Assembly (NCBI RefSeq): GCF_944384695.1
Contig: NZ_CALWUQ010000015.1
Coordinates: forward strand, 1 to 35,992
Source: an uncultured Agathobaculum sp.
GTDB taxonomy: Bacteria; Bacillota; Clostridia; Oscillospirales; Butyricicoccaceae
Reading direction: 5' to 3'
Length of the DNA: 35,992 nt
In this document: positions 25,635-31,950 of the stretch, piece after piece
Layout of the letters: the number at the start of each line of letters is the position of its first letter
Position numbering within the stretch: position 1 is the first letter of the stretch
Made by a program: the position numbers and the translations under genes
The notes under the pieces: model-generated
Database searches by the model: none
The model's input: the letters and a program-made list of their open reading frames with translations, nothing else
What the model was told of the DNA's origin: nothing

Positions 25635-26990
25635 TTGACCACCGATTTGACCGAAGGAAAACCCTCAAAAAAACTGTTCTGGTTTTCGCTGCCGCTGCTG
25701 CTGAGCGTGGCGTTTCAGCAGCTCTACCAGATGGCTGACTCCATGATTGTCGGCCGCTTTGCGGCAACGCCCGCCGCGGGCGAGCTGGCGCTTGCCGCCG
25801 TCGGCGCAAGCTACCCGATTACCCAGCTGTTCGTCGCCGTTGCGACCGGCGTGAACATCGGTACGAGCGTGCTGGTATCCCAGCTGTTCGGCGCAAAGCG
25901 CTATCTGCGCATGAAAACCGCGATATCCACCGCACTGCTGACCACCACCGTCATTGCACTGCTGCTGACGCTCATCGGCACGCTTGCCACCGGCGGCATC
26001 ATGCGCGCCCTGCAAACGCCGGACAACATTTTTGTTGACGGCTCGCTCTATCTGCGGGTGTATGTATTCGGTCTGCTGTTCCTGTTCATCTATAACGTCT
26101 GCACCGGTATCTTCAACGCAATGGGCGACAGCCGTACCCCGCTGGTGCTGCTGATTTTATCCTCGGTGAGCAACGTCATTCTTGACCTTGTGTTTGTTGC
26201 GGTGTTCCAGTGGGGCGTTGCGGGCGTTGCATGGGCGACCTTCATCGCGCAGGGCTGCGCGGGCGTGCTGGCTTTTCTGCTGCTCCTGCGCCGTGTGCGC
26301 TCGTTCGACACCGGCGGGCACTTCCTGCTGTTTTCGCCCGAAATGCTGCGCCGCCTTACCAACTATGCCATTCCCTCTATCGCGCAGCAGAGCTTTGTCT
26401 CGGTCGGCAACGTCATCATCCAGTATTACGTCAACCTGTGCGGCGCGACCGTCATTGCAGGCTTCTCCGCCGCGACCAAGGTCAATATGTTCGCGCTGAC
26501 CTGCTGCATGTCGTTCGCCTCCGGCCTGTCCAGCTATGTCGCGCAGAACATCGGCGCGCGCAAGCTCGACCGCATCGGCCCGGGTCTCAAGGCGGGCGCG
26601 ACCTTCGCCATCGCCCTTGCGGTTATCTTTATGGCGGTCTACCTGCTGTTTGCGGATTTCCTCATCAGCCTGTTCATCCCGGCGGGCACTTCCTCGGGCG
26701 TTATCGACGTTGGACGGCAGTATCTGTTCGTCGTCACGCCGTTCTACATCATCGTGTGCATCAAATTCGTCTGCGACAGCGTGCTGCGCGGCGCGGGCGC
26801 GATGCGGCCGTTCATGATTACGACCTTTTCCGACCTGATTATCCGCGTGGTGCTCTCGATTGTGCTGTTCCACGTCTGGCGCGAGCTGGGCATCTGGCTG
26901 TCCTGGCCGATTGGCTGGTTCCTCGGTTCCGGGCTTTCCGTCTGGTTCTACAAGACCGGCGCATGGCGTAAAAATCTTCCCGTACTGTAA
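25635..26990 (+). CDS. MATE-family efflux transporter
   Basis: A multidrug and toxin extrusion protein of 451 residues with twelve predicted helices in two halves. The N-terminal P-L-L-L-S-V-A-F-Q-Q-L-Y-Q-M-A-D-S-M-I-V-G-R-F and the F-N-A-M-G-D-S-R-T-P-L motif in helix 4-5 are characteristic of the DinF/NorM-like Firmicute clade. Exchange with Na+ or H+ is known for the family; substrates are not predictable. Translation seems to start at TTG 25635, with AGGAAGGA about six bases upstream; no ATG in frame is near. It forms its own transcript before a terminator. Confidence 0.9.
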   Translation: MTTDLTEGKPSKKLFWFSLPLLLSVAFQQLYQMADSMIVGRFAATPAAGELALAAVGASYPITQLFVAVATGVNIGTSVLVSQLFGAKRYLRMKTAISTALLTTTVIALLLTLIGTLATGGIMRALQTPDNIFVDGSLYLRVYVFGLLFLFIYNVCTGIFNAMGDSRTPLVLLILSSVSNVILDLVFVAVFQWGVAGVAWATFIAQGCAGVLAFLLLLRRVRSFDTGGHFLLFSPEMLRRLTNYAIPSIAQQSFVSVGNVIIQYYVNLCGATVIAGFSAATKVNMFALTCCMSFASGLSSYVAQNIGARKLDRIGPGLKAGATFAIALAVIFMAVYLLFADFLISLFIPAGTSSGVIDVGRQYLFVVTPFYIIVCIKFVCDSVLRGAGAMRPFMITTFSDLIIRVVLSIVLFHVWRELGIWLSWPIGWFLGSGLSVWFYKTGAWRKNLPVL

Positions 26991-26993
26991 CAA

Positions 26994-27026
26994 AACAGGG
27001 CTTTCCGAAAGGAAGCCCTGTTTTTT
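26994..27026 (+). terminator. terminator of the MATE gene
   Basis: CAGGGCTTTCC pairs with GGAAGCCCTG (one bulge), loop GAAA, followed by TTTTTT. A TATAAT with TGG extension at 27029-27034 directly after it may be the promoter of the next gene, but no -35 box is clear. Confidence 0.85.
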
Positions 27027-27082
27027 GGTATAATGCGGCTTTTCCCCATGCAAAATAAGGGTGGGAAGGAAGGGGAAAAGCC

Positions 27083-27742
27083 TTGCTAAAGCTCATCCAT
27101 GCGAGTAAAATATATCATGACAGCGGCGTACAGGCGCTGCGGGACATCAACCTGCACGTCGCGCGCGGCGACTATGTTTCCATCACCGGCGCGTCCGGCT
27201 CCGGCAAGAGTACGCTCATGCACATCCTCGGTCTGCTGGACACACTGACCGAGGGACAATACCTGCTGGGCGGTGCGGACGTTTCCTGTCTGCCCCCGCA
27301 CACGCTTGCGCGGCTGCGCAGCGAGCAAATCGGGTTTATTTTTCAGGGCTTTCGTCTGCTGCCCGGCATGACCGCGCTGGAAAACGTCGCCCTGCCGCTC
27401 GCCCTGCAAGGCATCCCGCGTGCAGAGCGGCTGGAACGCGCCGAACAGGCGTTGGCGCGCGTCGGCCTGTCCCACCGGACGGCCCACCGGCCCGACCAGC
27501 TCTCCGGCGGCCAGCAGCAGCGCGTGGCAATCGCCCGTGCGGTCGTCACCAAGCCGAGCGTTGTGCTGGCGGACGAGCCGACCGCGGGACTCGACCCCGA
27601 AGCGGCGGAGGATGTGCTCGGCCTGCTGGACGGACTGCACCGCGCAGGGCATACCATTGTACTGATTACGCACGACCGCGCAGCGGCTTTGCGCGCGGCG
27701 CGGCGGCTCTTTCTGGAAAGCGGCGTGCTTTCCGGGGGATAA
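27083..27742 (+). CDS. orphan ABC transporter ATP-binding protein (LolD/MacB type)
   Basis: A 219-residue nucleotide-binding domain with Walker [10 protein letters not shown] near 36-44, signature [14 protein letters not shown], Walker [13 protein letters not shown] and an H-loop I-T-H-D. The G-L-L-D-x-L-T-x-G-x-x-x-L-G-G segment fits the LolD/MacB/FtsE group, which usually drives mechanotransmission rather than import. It starts at TTG 27083 with AAGGAAGGGG upstream. The partner permease normally next to such a gene is missing: 22 bases later comes dCMP deaminase. It may serve a permease encoded elsewhere. Confidence 0.9.
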   Translation: MLKLIHASKIYHDSGVQALRDINLHVARGDYVSITGASGSGKSTLMHILGLLDTLTEGQYLLGGADVSCLPPHTLARLRSEQIGFIFQGFRLLPGMTALENVALPLALQGIPRAERLERAEQALARVGLSHRTAHRPDQLSGGQQQRVAIARAVVTKPSVVLADEPTAGLDPEAAEDVLGLLDGLHRAGHTIVLITHDRAAALRAARRLFLESGVLSGG

Positions 27743-27764
27743 ACCACTTTCAGGGAGGCTGTTT

Positions 27765-28253
27765 ATGAAGCGACGGGATAAAGCAAATTACTATCTGGAC
27801 ATGGCGCAGGTCGCGCTGGAGCGCAGCACCTGCCTGCGCCGCGGCTTTGGCGCGGTTATCGTCAAAAACGACGTTATCGTGTCCACCGGCTACAACGGCG
27901 CGCCGCGCGGCCGGGAAAACTGCATCGACATCGGCACCTGCATCCGGCAGAAAATGGGCATCCCGCGCGGCGAGCGATATGAATTCTGCCGCTCAGTGCA
28001 TGCGGAAGCCAACGCCATCATCGCCGCGCCGCGCGAGCAGATGCTGGGCGCGACGCTGTATCTGGTTGGGCGCGATATGTCCACAGGCGAAATCATGCCG
28101 GACGCAAATTCCTGTCCCATGTGCAAACGCCTGATTATCAACGCGGGCATCGAGCAGGTGGTCATCCGCCGCAGTGAGGATACATATGACACCATCCATG
28201 TACGTGACTGGGTTAACCATGACGAAATCCTGGACGGACAAAAAGGCTACTGA
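27765..28253 (+). CDS. dCMP deaminase family protein (ComEB-like)
   Basis: Zinc deaminase converting dCMP to dUMP, feeding dTMP synthesis; the B. subtilis homologue is ComEB. The 162 residues contain the H79-A-E81 zinc and proton-shuttle motif and C117-P-M-C120 that complete the zinc site. In family members the first Cys is usually preceded by Pro; here it is Ser (S-C-P-M-C), probably neutral. Y-N-G-A-P-R-G, a substrate-loop motif, is intact. No comEA/comEC lies next to it, so competence is not implied. GGGAGG precedes the ATG. It follows the ABC ATPase by 22 bases and may share its transcript. Confidence 0.92.
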   Translation: MKRRDKANYYLDMAQVALERSTCLRRGFGAVIVKNDVIVSTGYNGAPRGRENCIDIGTCIRQKMGIPRGERYEFCRSVHAEANAIIAAPREQMLGATLYLVGRDMSTGEIMPDANSCPMCKRLIINAGIEQVVIRRSEDTYDTIHVRDWVNHDEILDGQKGY

Positions 28254-28312
28254 GCCGCCCACTCGTATTTTTCCGGTGCGCTGCGCCGGTTATAAATAAG
28301 GAGGAATTTATT

Positions 28313-28693
28313 ATGGAGCTGAAAATTTTCAAATGCATGCACTGTGGCAACATCATCGAGATGATTGACGACCATCATGTGCCGGTGATGTGCTGCGGCG
28401 AGAAGATGAAGGAATTCAAGGCGGGCGAGACCGACGGCGCGGCCGAAAAGCATGTGCCGGTCGTAACGGTCGAGGGCGACGTTGTGCGCGCCAAGGTCGG
28501 TGAGGTCGCGCATCCGATGACCGAGGAGCATCACATCGCGTTCATCTGGCTGGTGACCGATAAGGGCGTACACCGCGCGGTGCTCGACCACACGGGCGCT
28601 CCCGAGGCGGTATTCCGTCTGGCGGACGGCGAAAAGGCCGAAGCAGTTTACGAATTCTGCAATCTGCACGGTCTGTGGAAGGCTGCGCTGTAA
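28313..28693 (+). CDS. desulfoferrodoxin-type superoxide reductase
   Basis: Reduces superoxide to hydrogen peroxide without making oxygen, a defence of anaerobes. The 126 residues have two iron centres: an N-terminal desulforedoxin-like Fe(Cys)4 site (C8, C11, C27, C28), and the catalytic centre with E45-K46-H47, H67 (A-H-P-M), H73, C116 and H119 (C-N-L-H-G). The presence of both makes it the two-centre desulfoferrodoxin type. AAGGAGG upstream gives strong translation. A small GC-rich hairpin lies in the 59-base gap to dCMP deaminase. A rubredoxin partner is not in view. Confidence 0.96.
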   Translation: MELKIFKCMHCGNIIEMIDDHHVPVMCCGEKMKEFKAGETDGAAEKHVPVVTVEGDVVRAKVGEVAHPMTEEHHIAFIWLVTDKGVHRAVLDHTGAPEAVFRLADGEKAEAVYEFCNLHGLWKAAL

Positions 28694-28717
28694 GCTGCGG
28701 CTACTCTTCAGAAAAGC

Positions 28718-28751
28718 AAAAAGCGTGTTTCCTGTTGGAAACACGCTTTTT
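28718..28751. terminator. bidirectional terminator between superoxide reductase and citrate synthase genes
   Basis: A perfect 15-bp inverted repeat (28718-28732 with 28737-28751) with A-run and T-run flanks on both sides, between convergent genes. Confidence 0.93.
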
Positions 28752-28763
28752 CTATTGCTTCGC

Positions 28764-30131
28764 TCAATCCCGGTCGTCCAGATTGATATATTCGACCGTT
28801 TTGGCCAGCGGTTTGTAAGCCGGGCGGATGATTTTGCCGCCGGTCGTGACCTCCTCCAGCCGGTGCGCCATCCAGCCGACGATACGCGCGGTGGCAAACA
28901 GCGGCGTATACAACGACTTGGGCAGACCGAGCATTTTGTAGACAAAGCCGGAGTACATATCCACATTGGCGCACATCGGCTTGTCGCTGCCCTTTTTCTC
29001 GGCAAAGACCGCGGGCGTGAGCTTTTCGACCAGCTCGATGAGGTCCATTTCCTTGGAAAAGCCGGTCTTTTCGGCCAGCGGACGCGCCGCCCGCTTGAGC
29101 GCTACCGCACGCGGGTCGCTCTTGGTGTAAATGGCGTGGCCCATGCCGTAAATCAGGCCCGAACCGTCGCCCGCCGTGCCGTCGAGGATGCGGCGCAGAT
29201 AATCTGCGACCTCGCCCTCGTCCGTCCAGTCGTGCAGGTTGGCCTTCATCTCGTCAAACTGCTTGACGACGCGCAGATTGGCGCCGCCATGCCGCGGTCC
29301 CTTGAGCGCGGAAACCGCTGCGGCAATCGCGGAATAGGTATCCGTACCCGAAGAAGAGGTGACGCGCACGGTAAACGAGGAATTGTTGCCGCCGCCGTGC
29401 TCGGCGTGCAGAATCAGGCAGCGGTCGAGCAGCTTGGCTTCATCGTCCGTATACTTGCCGTTCGGGCGCACCAGATGCAGAATGTTCTCCGCGGTCGAGC
29501 GGTCCGGGTCGGGCACATGCAGGAACATGGAGTCGCCGTCAAAATAACGGCGCTTGGCCTGATAAGCATGTGAAATGATGACCGGGAACTTGGCCATCAG
29601 GCTGATGCCCTGCCGCATGATATTCTCGACCGTGGTTTCATCCGGATTGGCGTCATAGGAATAGAGCGCCAGCGTCGCACCCGCCAGTTTGTTCATGATG
29701 TCGCGGCTGGGCGCACGCATAATCATATCCTCGGTGAAATTATCCGGCAGCGCGCGCTCCAGACCAATCGTATGCTGGAACTCCGTGAGCTGGCGGCGGG
29801 TGGGCAGCTGTCCGCACATGAGCAGATAGCCGACCTCCTCAAACCCGAAGCGGTCCTCTTTTTCCAGACCGTGAATCAAATCATATATGTTATAACCGCG
29901 GTAGGTCAGCCGGCCTTCAATCGGCTCGCGCTCGCCTTCGTTGAGTATGTAACCGTGTACGTTGCCCAACCGGCTCGCGCCGACCAGTACGCCCGTACCG
30001 TCCGCGTTGCGCAGGCCGCGCTTGATGCGGTAGCGGGAATACAGCTCCGGCGGGATTTGACTGTTCAAACGGAAGCTCTCACTCAGTTCATGCAGGAGCT
30101 CCTCTTTCACATAATTCGGCTGAATCGTCAT
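28764..30131 (-). CDS. citrate synthase
   Basis: Condenses acetyl-CoA and oxaloacetate to citrate. At 455 residues it is the type with an N-terminal extension of about 60 residues. The catalytic triad is present: H281 in G-P-R-H-G-G-A-N, H332 in G-M-G-H-A-I-Y and D391 in N-V-D-M-Y-S-G; H245 in L-H-A-E-H-G-G contributes to oxaloacetate binding. Substrate range (2-methylcitrate) cannot be excluded. It is monocistronic with a strong promoter. Neighbours do not include aconitase or isocitrate dehydrogenase, so a full oxidative branch is not shown here; many Clostridia use it for glutamate synthesis. Confidence 0.95.
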   Translation of the reverse strand: MTIQPNYVKEELLHELSESFRLNSQIPPELYSRYRIKRGLRNADGTGVLVGASRLGNVHGYILNEGEREPIEGRLTYRGYNIYDLIHGLEKEDRFGFEEVGYLLMCGQLPTRRQLTEFQHTIGLERALPDNFTEDMIMRAPSRDIMNKLAGATLALYSYDANPDETTVENIMRQGISLMAKFPVIISHAYQAKRRYFDGDSMFLHVPDPDRSTAENILHLVRPNGKYTDDEAKLLDRCLILHAEHGGGNNSSFTVRVTSSSGTDTYSAIAAAVSALKGPRHGGANLRVVKQFDEMKANLHDWTDEGEVADYLRRILDGTAGDGSGLIYGMGHAIYTKSDPRAVALKRAARPLAEKTGFSKEMDLIELVEKLTPAVFAEKKGSDKPMCANVDMYSGFVYKMLGLPKSLYTPLFATARIVGWMAHRLEEVTTGGKIIRPAYKPLAKTVEYINLDDRD

Positions 30132-30173
30132 CCGGCTTTCCCCTTTCCGTGCTTACCTTATCTTTATGAATAT

Positions 30174-30202
30174 ATTTTACTCCTATCCTGCATTTATGTC
30201 AA
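30174..30202 (-). promoter_or_regulatory. promoter of citrate synthase gene
   Basis: TTGACA (30197-30202), 17-base spacer, TAAAAT (30174-30179) on the minus strand, about 40 bases before the ATG. No operator motif was recognised; the stretch from 30203 to about 30343 shows nothing else. Confidence 0.85.
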
Positions 30203-30343
30203 ATTTTGTTGCTTGTGCAACCCTACAAAAACCGAATTTTTGCACTTTTCCGCGTTGTTCACTCTGCCTGTACGCAAGATTTTATTTTTTTTGTGCAAAT
30301 GATTTTTCGATTTGTCTTGCAAAAGCGCTCAAAGGGAGACCGA

Positions 30344-30377
30344 TAAAAAAATCACGGCATAAAGCCGTGACTTTTTT
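30344..30377 (-). terminator. terminator of the zinc-ribbon/TM/LprI-like gene
   Basis: TCACGGC pairs with GCCGTGA around a 5-base loop, with T-runs on the minus strand (TTTTTTTA) and similar on the plus strand. It lies 20 bases after the gene on the minus strand. Confidence 0.88.
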
Positions 30378-30397
30378 ATTTGCGCAAAACGCTTTTT

Positions 30398-31714
30398 TTA
30401 CATCAAATCCAGCAGCTTGTAGCAGCGCGCCTTGGTATAGCTCTGCTTAAAGCTATAAGACGCAAGCTGACCGGCCGTCTCATCCGAGCTTTCCTTCGCC
30501 GCGTTTGCCGCGCCCGAATCGCGCTCCTCGACCCACTGCTTGTAGCTTTCCTCTTCCGCGGCATACTGGTCCGCGTTGAGCACGGTCGCCAGATAGTCAT
30601 ACATCTGCACCAGCAGGTTATCCCACGCCTCAAACGAGCTTGCCGTCAGCGCCAGCTCATCCTCCTGCGTAGCAGCGGAGGCGATTTGCAAATCGTTCTG
30701 CTCAAGCGCGTCCATCTGGCTGCTGAAATCCTGCTTTTGCTCGTTCTGCTTCTGCTCGGTCTCCTGCTGCTTCTGCTCGGCCTCCTGCGCCTGCGTCAGC
30801 TGGTCGCGCAGCTCGGAAACCTGCTTTTTCTGCTCGTCGGTCAGCGTATCGTCCGCATCGAGCGAATCCAGCTTGCCCGCAGCCGCATCATATTTTTTAT
30901 CCGCCAGATAGCTCTGCACCTCTTCGATATCCGAAGCAAACTCGCTGTCCGACTGCGCAGTTTCGGACTGGTCAATCAAATCTTCAATGGCTTCGTACAA
31001 CGCGGAATCCGGGTCGGTCACGCGGTTTTGCAGCTGCTTGAGCAGCGCAATCGCTTCGGTGTACTGTCCGTTATCCACATACGCCTTGGCGGTCTGGTAA
31101 TCCTCCAGCAGCTGGATGGTCACGTCCAGCGTGGACGGGTCCTTGGCCTCGGCCTGCGCAGCGGTATAATACTCCAGTGCCTTGTCAAAATCGCCGCGGC
31201 TTAAGTATTTCTCAGCCAGCGTCAGGTTTTCATCCGGCTGACTATTGACGAAAAACCACACGCCGCCGCCAATCAGCGCAAGCACCAGCACGATGACCAC
31301 CGCAATCACCGCGCCCTTTTTGCCCTTGGACGGCTTGCGATAGGGCCGGTCATCGGGGTCCGGCTCGGAAAAATAGGTCGTGCGCGGCGCACCGTTTGCA
31401 CGCGACGCGCCGGAAGTGCGGCGCACAGGCTGCGCACGGATGGACGACAGCTCCTCCGCCGACGGAATATGCGGGTCGGTCGCGGCAAGCGGATCGCCCG
31501 TGGTGACGCCGTCCCCGGAAATACCGCCCGCGTGATGGTCTTCCTTCATCACCGCGTCAAACGCCGAAAGGTCGATTGGGCCTTTCAGCTCATCGGGCAG
31601 CGAGGTAAAGACCGCGGTTTCATCGTTGACGCCCTCCTGTTCAACGACCGCGCCGCAGAATGGACAGAATTTGCCCGCGATGGGCAGCTCTCTGCCGCAG
31701 TTCTTGCAAAGCAT
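30398..31714 (-). CDS. zinc-ribbon membrane protein with TPR-like region and LprI-like (DUF1311) C-terminus
   Basis: A 438-residue membrane protein of unknown function with four visible parts. First, an N-terminal zinc ribbon (C3-x2-C6, C17-x2-C20) in M-L-C-K-N-C-G-R-E-L-P. Second, a disordered acidic/basic linker ending in a K-rich stop. Third, a single membrane helix at 134-156. Fourth, an extracellular part with two TPR-like helical repeats (A-E-K-Y-L-S-R-G-D-F-D-K-A-L-E-Y-Y), a Gln/Glu-rich coiled segment near 310-345, and a final ~95 residues resembling the lysozyme-inhibitor LprI/DUF1311 domain (W-D-N-L-L..Y..L...L, E-E-E-S-Y-K-Q-W-V-E-E-R-D, then a Y-T-K-A-R helix). The start is ATG 31714 with GAGGAGG. 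It is single-gene and divergent from an L,D-transpeptidase, which suggests an envelope role. Confidence 0.72.
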   Translation of the reverse strand: MLCKNCGRELPIAGKFCPFCGAVVEQEGVNDETAVFTSLPDELKGPIDLSAFDAVMKEDHHAGGISGDGVTTGDPLAATDPHIPSAEELSSIRAQPVRRTSGASRANGAPRTTYFSEPDPDDRPYRKPSKGKKGAVIAVVIVLVLALIGGGVWFFVNSQPDENLTLAEKYLSRGDFDKALEYYTAAQAEAKDPSTLDVTIQLLEDYQTAKAYVDNGQYTEAIALLKQLQNRVTDPDSALYEAIEDLIDQSETAQSDSEFASDIEEVQSYLADKKYDAAAGKLDSLDADDTLTDEQKKQVSELRDQLTQAQEAEQKQQETEQKQNEQKQDFSSQMDALEQNDLQIASAATQEDELALTASSFEAWDNLLVQMYDYLATVLNADQYAAEEESYKQWVEERDSGAANAAKESSDETAGQLASYSFKQSYTKARCYKLLDLM

Positions 31715-31759
31715 GGATGGTTCCTCCTCTAAAATATACAAATATAGCAATCCTATAGT

Positions 31760-31788
31760 AGTATAACATGCGGAAAAGCGCTTGTAAA
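31760..31788 (-). promoter_or_regulatory. promoter of the zinc-ribbon/LprI-like gene
   Basis: TTTACA (31783-31788), 17-base spacer, TATACT (31760-31765) on the minus strand, about 45 bases upstream of the ATG. Confidence 0.8.
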
Positions 31789-31889
31789 CCTTTGTGATGG
31801 GAACCGAACAACCCGATTTTGTGTTTTCCGAACAGGCGGGAAATCTTGGGAAAGTGGACTTTGTATCGAAACTGAAACCGCGCTTTAGC

Positions 31890-31919
31890 TTGACAAGCCA
31901 TACCCCACGACCGTACAAT
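31890..31919 (+). promoter_or_regulatory. promoter of the L,D-transpeptidase gene
   Basis: TTGACA (31890-31895), 18-base spacer, TACAAT (31914-31919), just 32 bases before the TTG start. It is divergent from the previous promoter across about 100 bases, so the two genes could share a regulator. Confidence 0.75.
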
Positions 31920-31950
31920 ATACTTATTCTGGAACAAGGGGGATCATGCC

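Noticed and set aside
27765..28253. Competence operon marker (comEB)
   Set aside because: No comEA or comEC is adjacent; dCMP deaminase is a common housekeeping enzyme.
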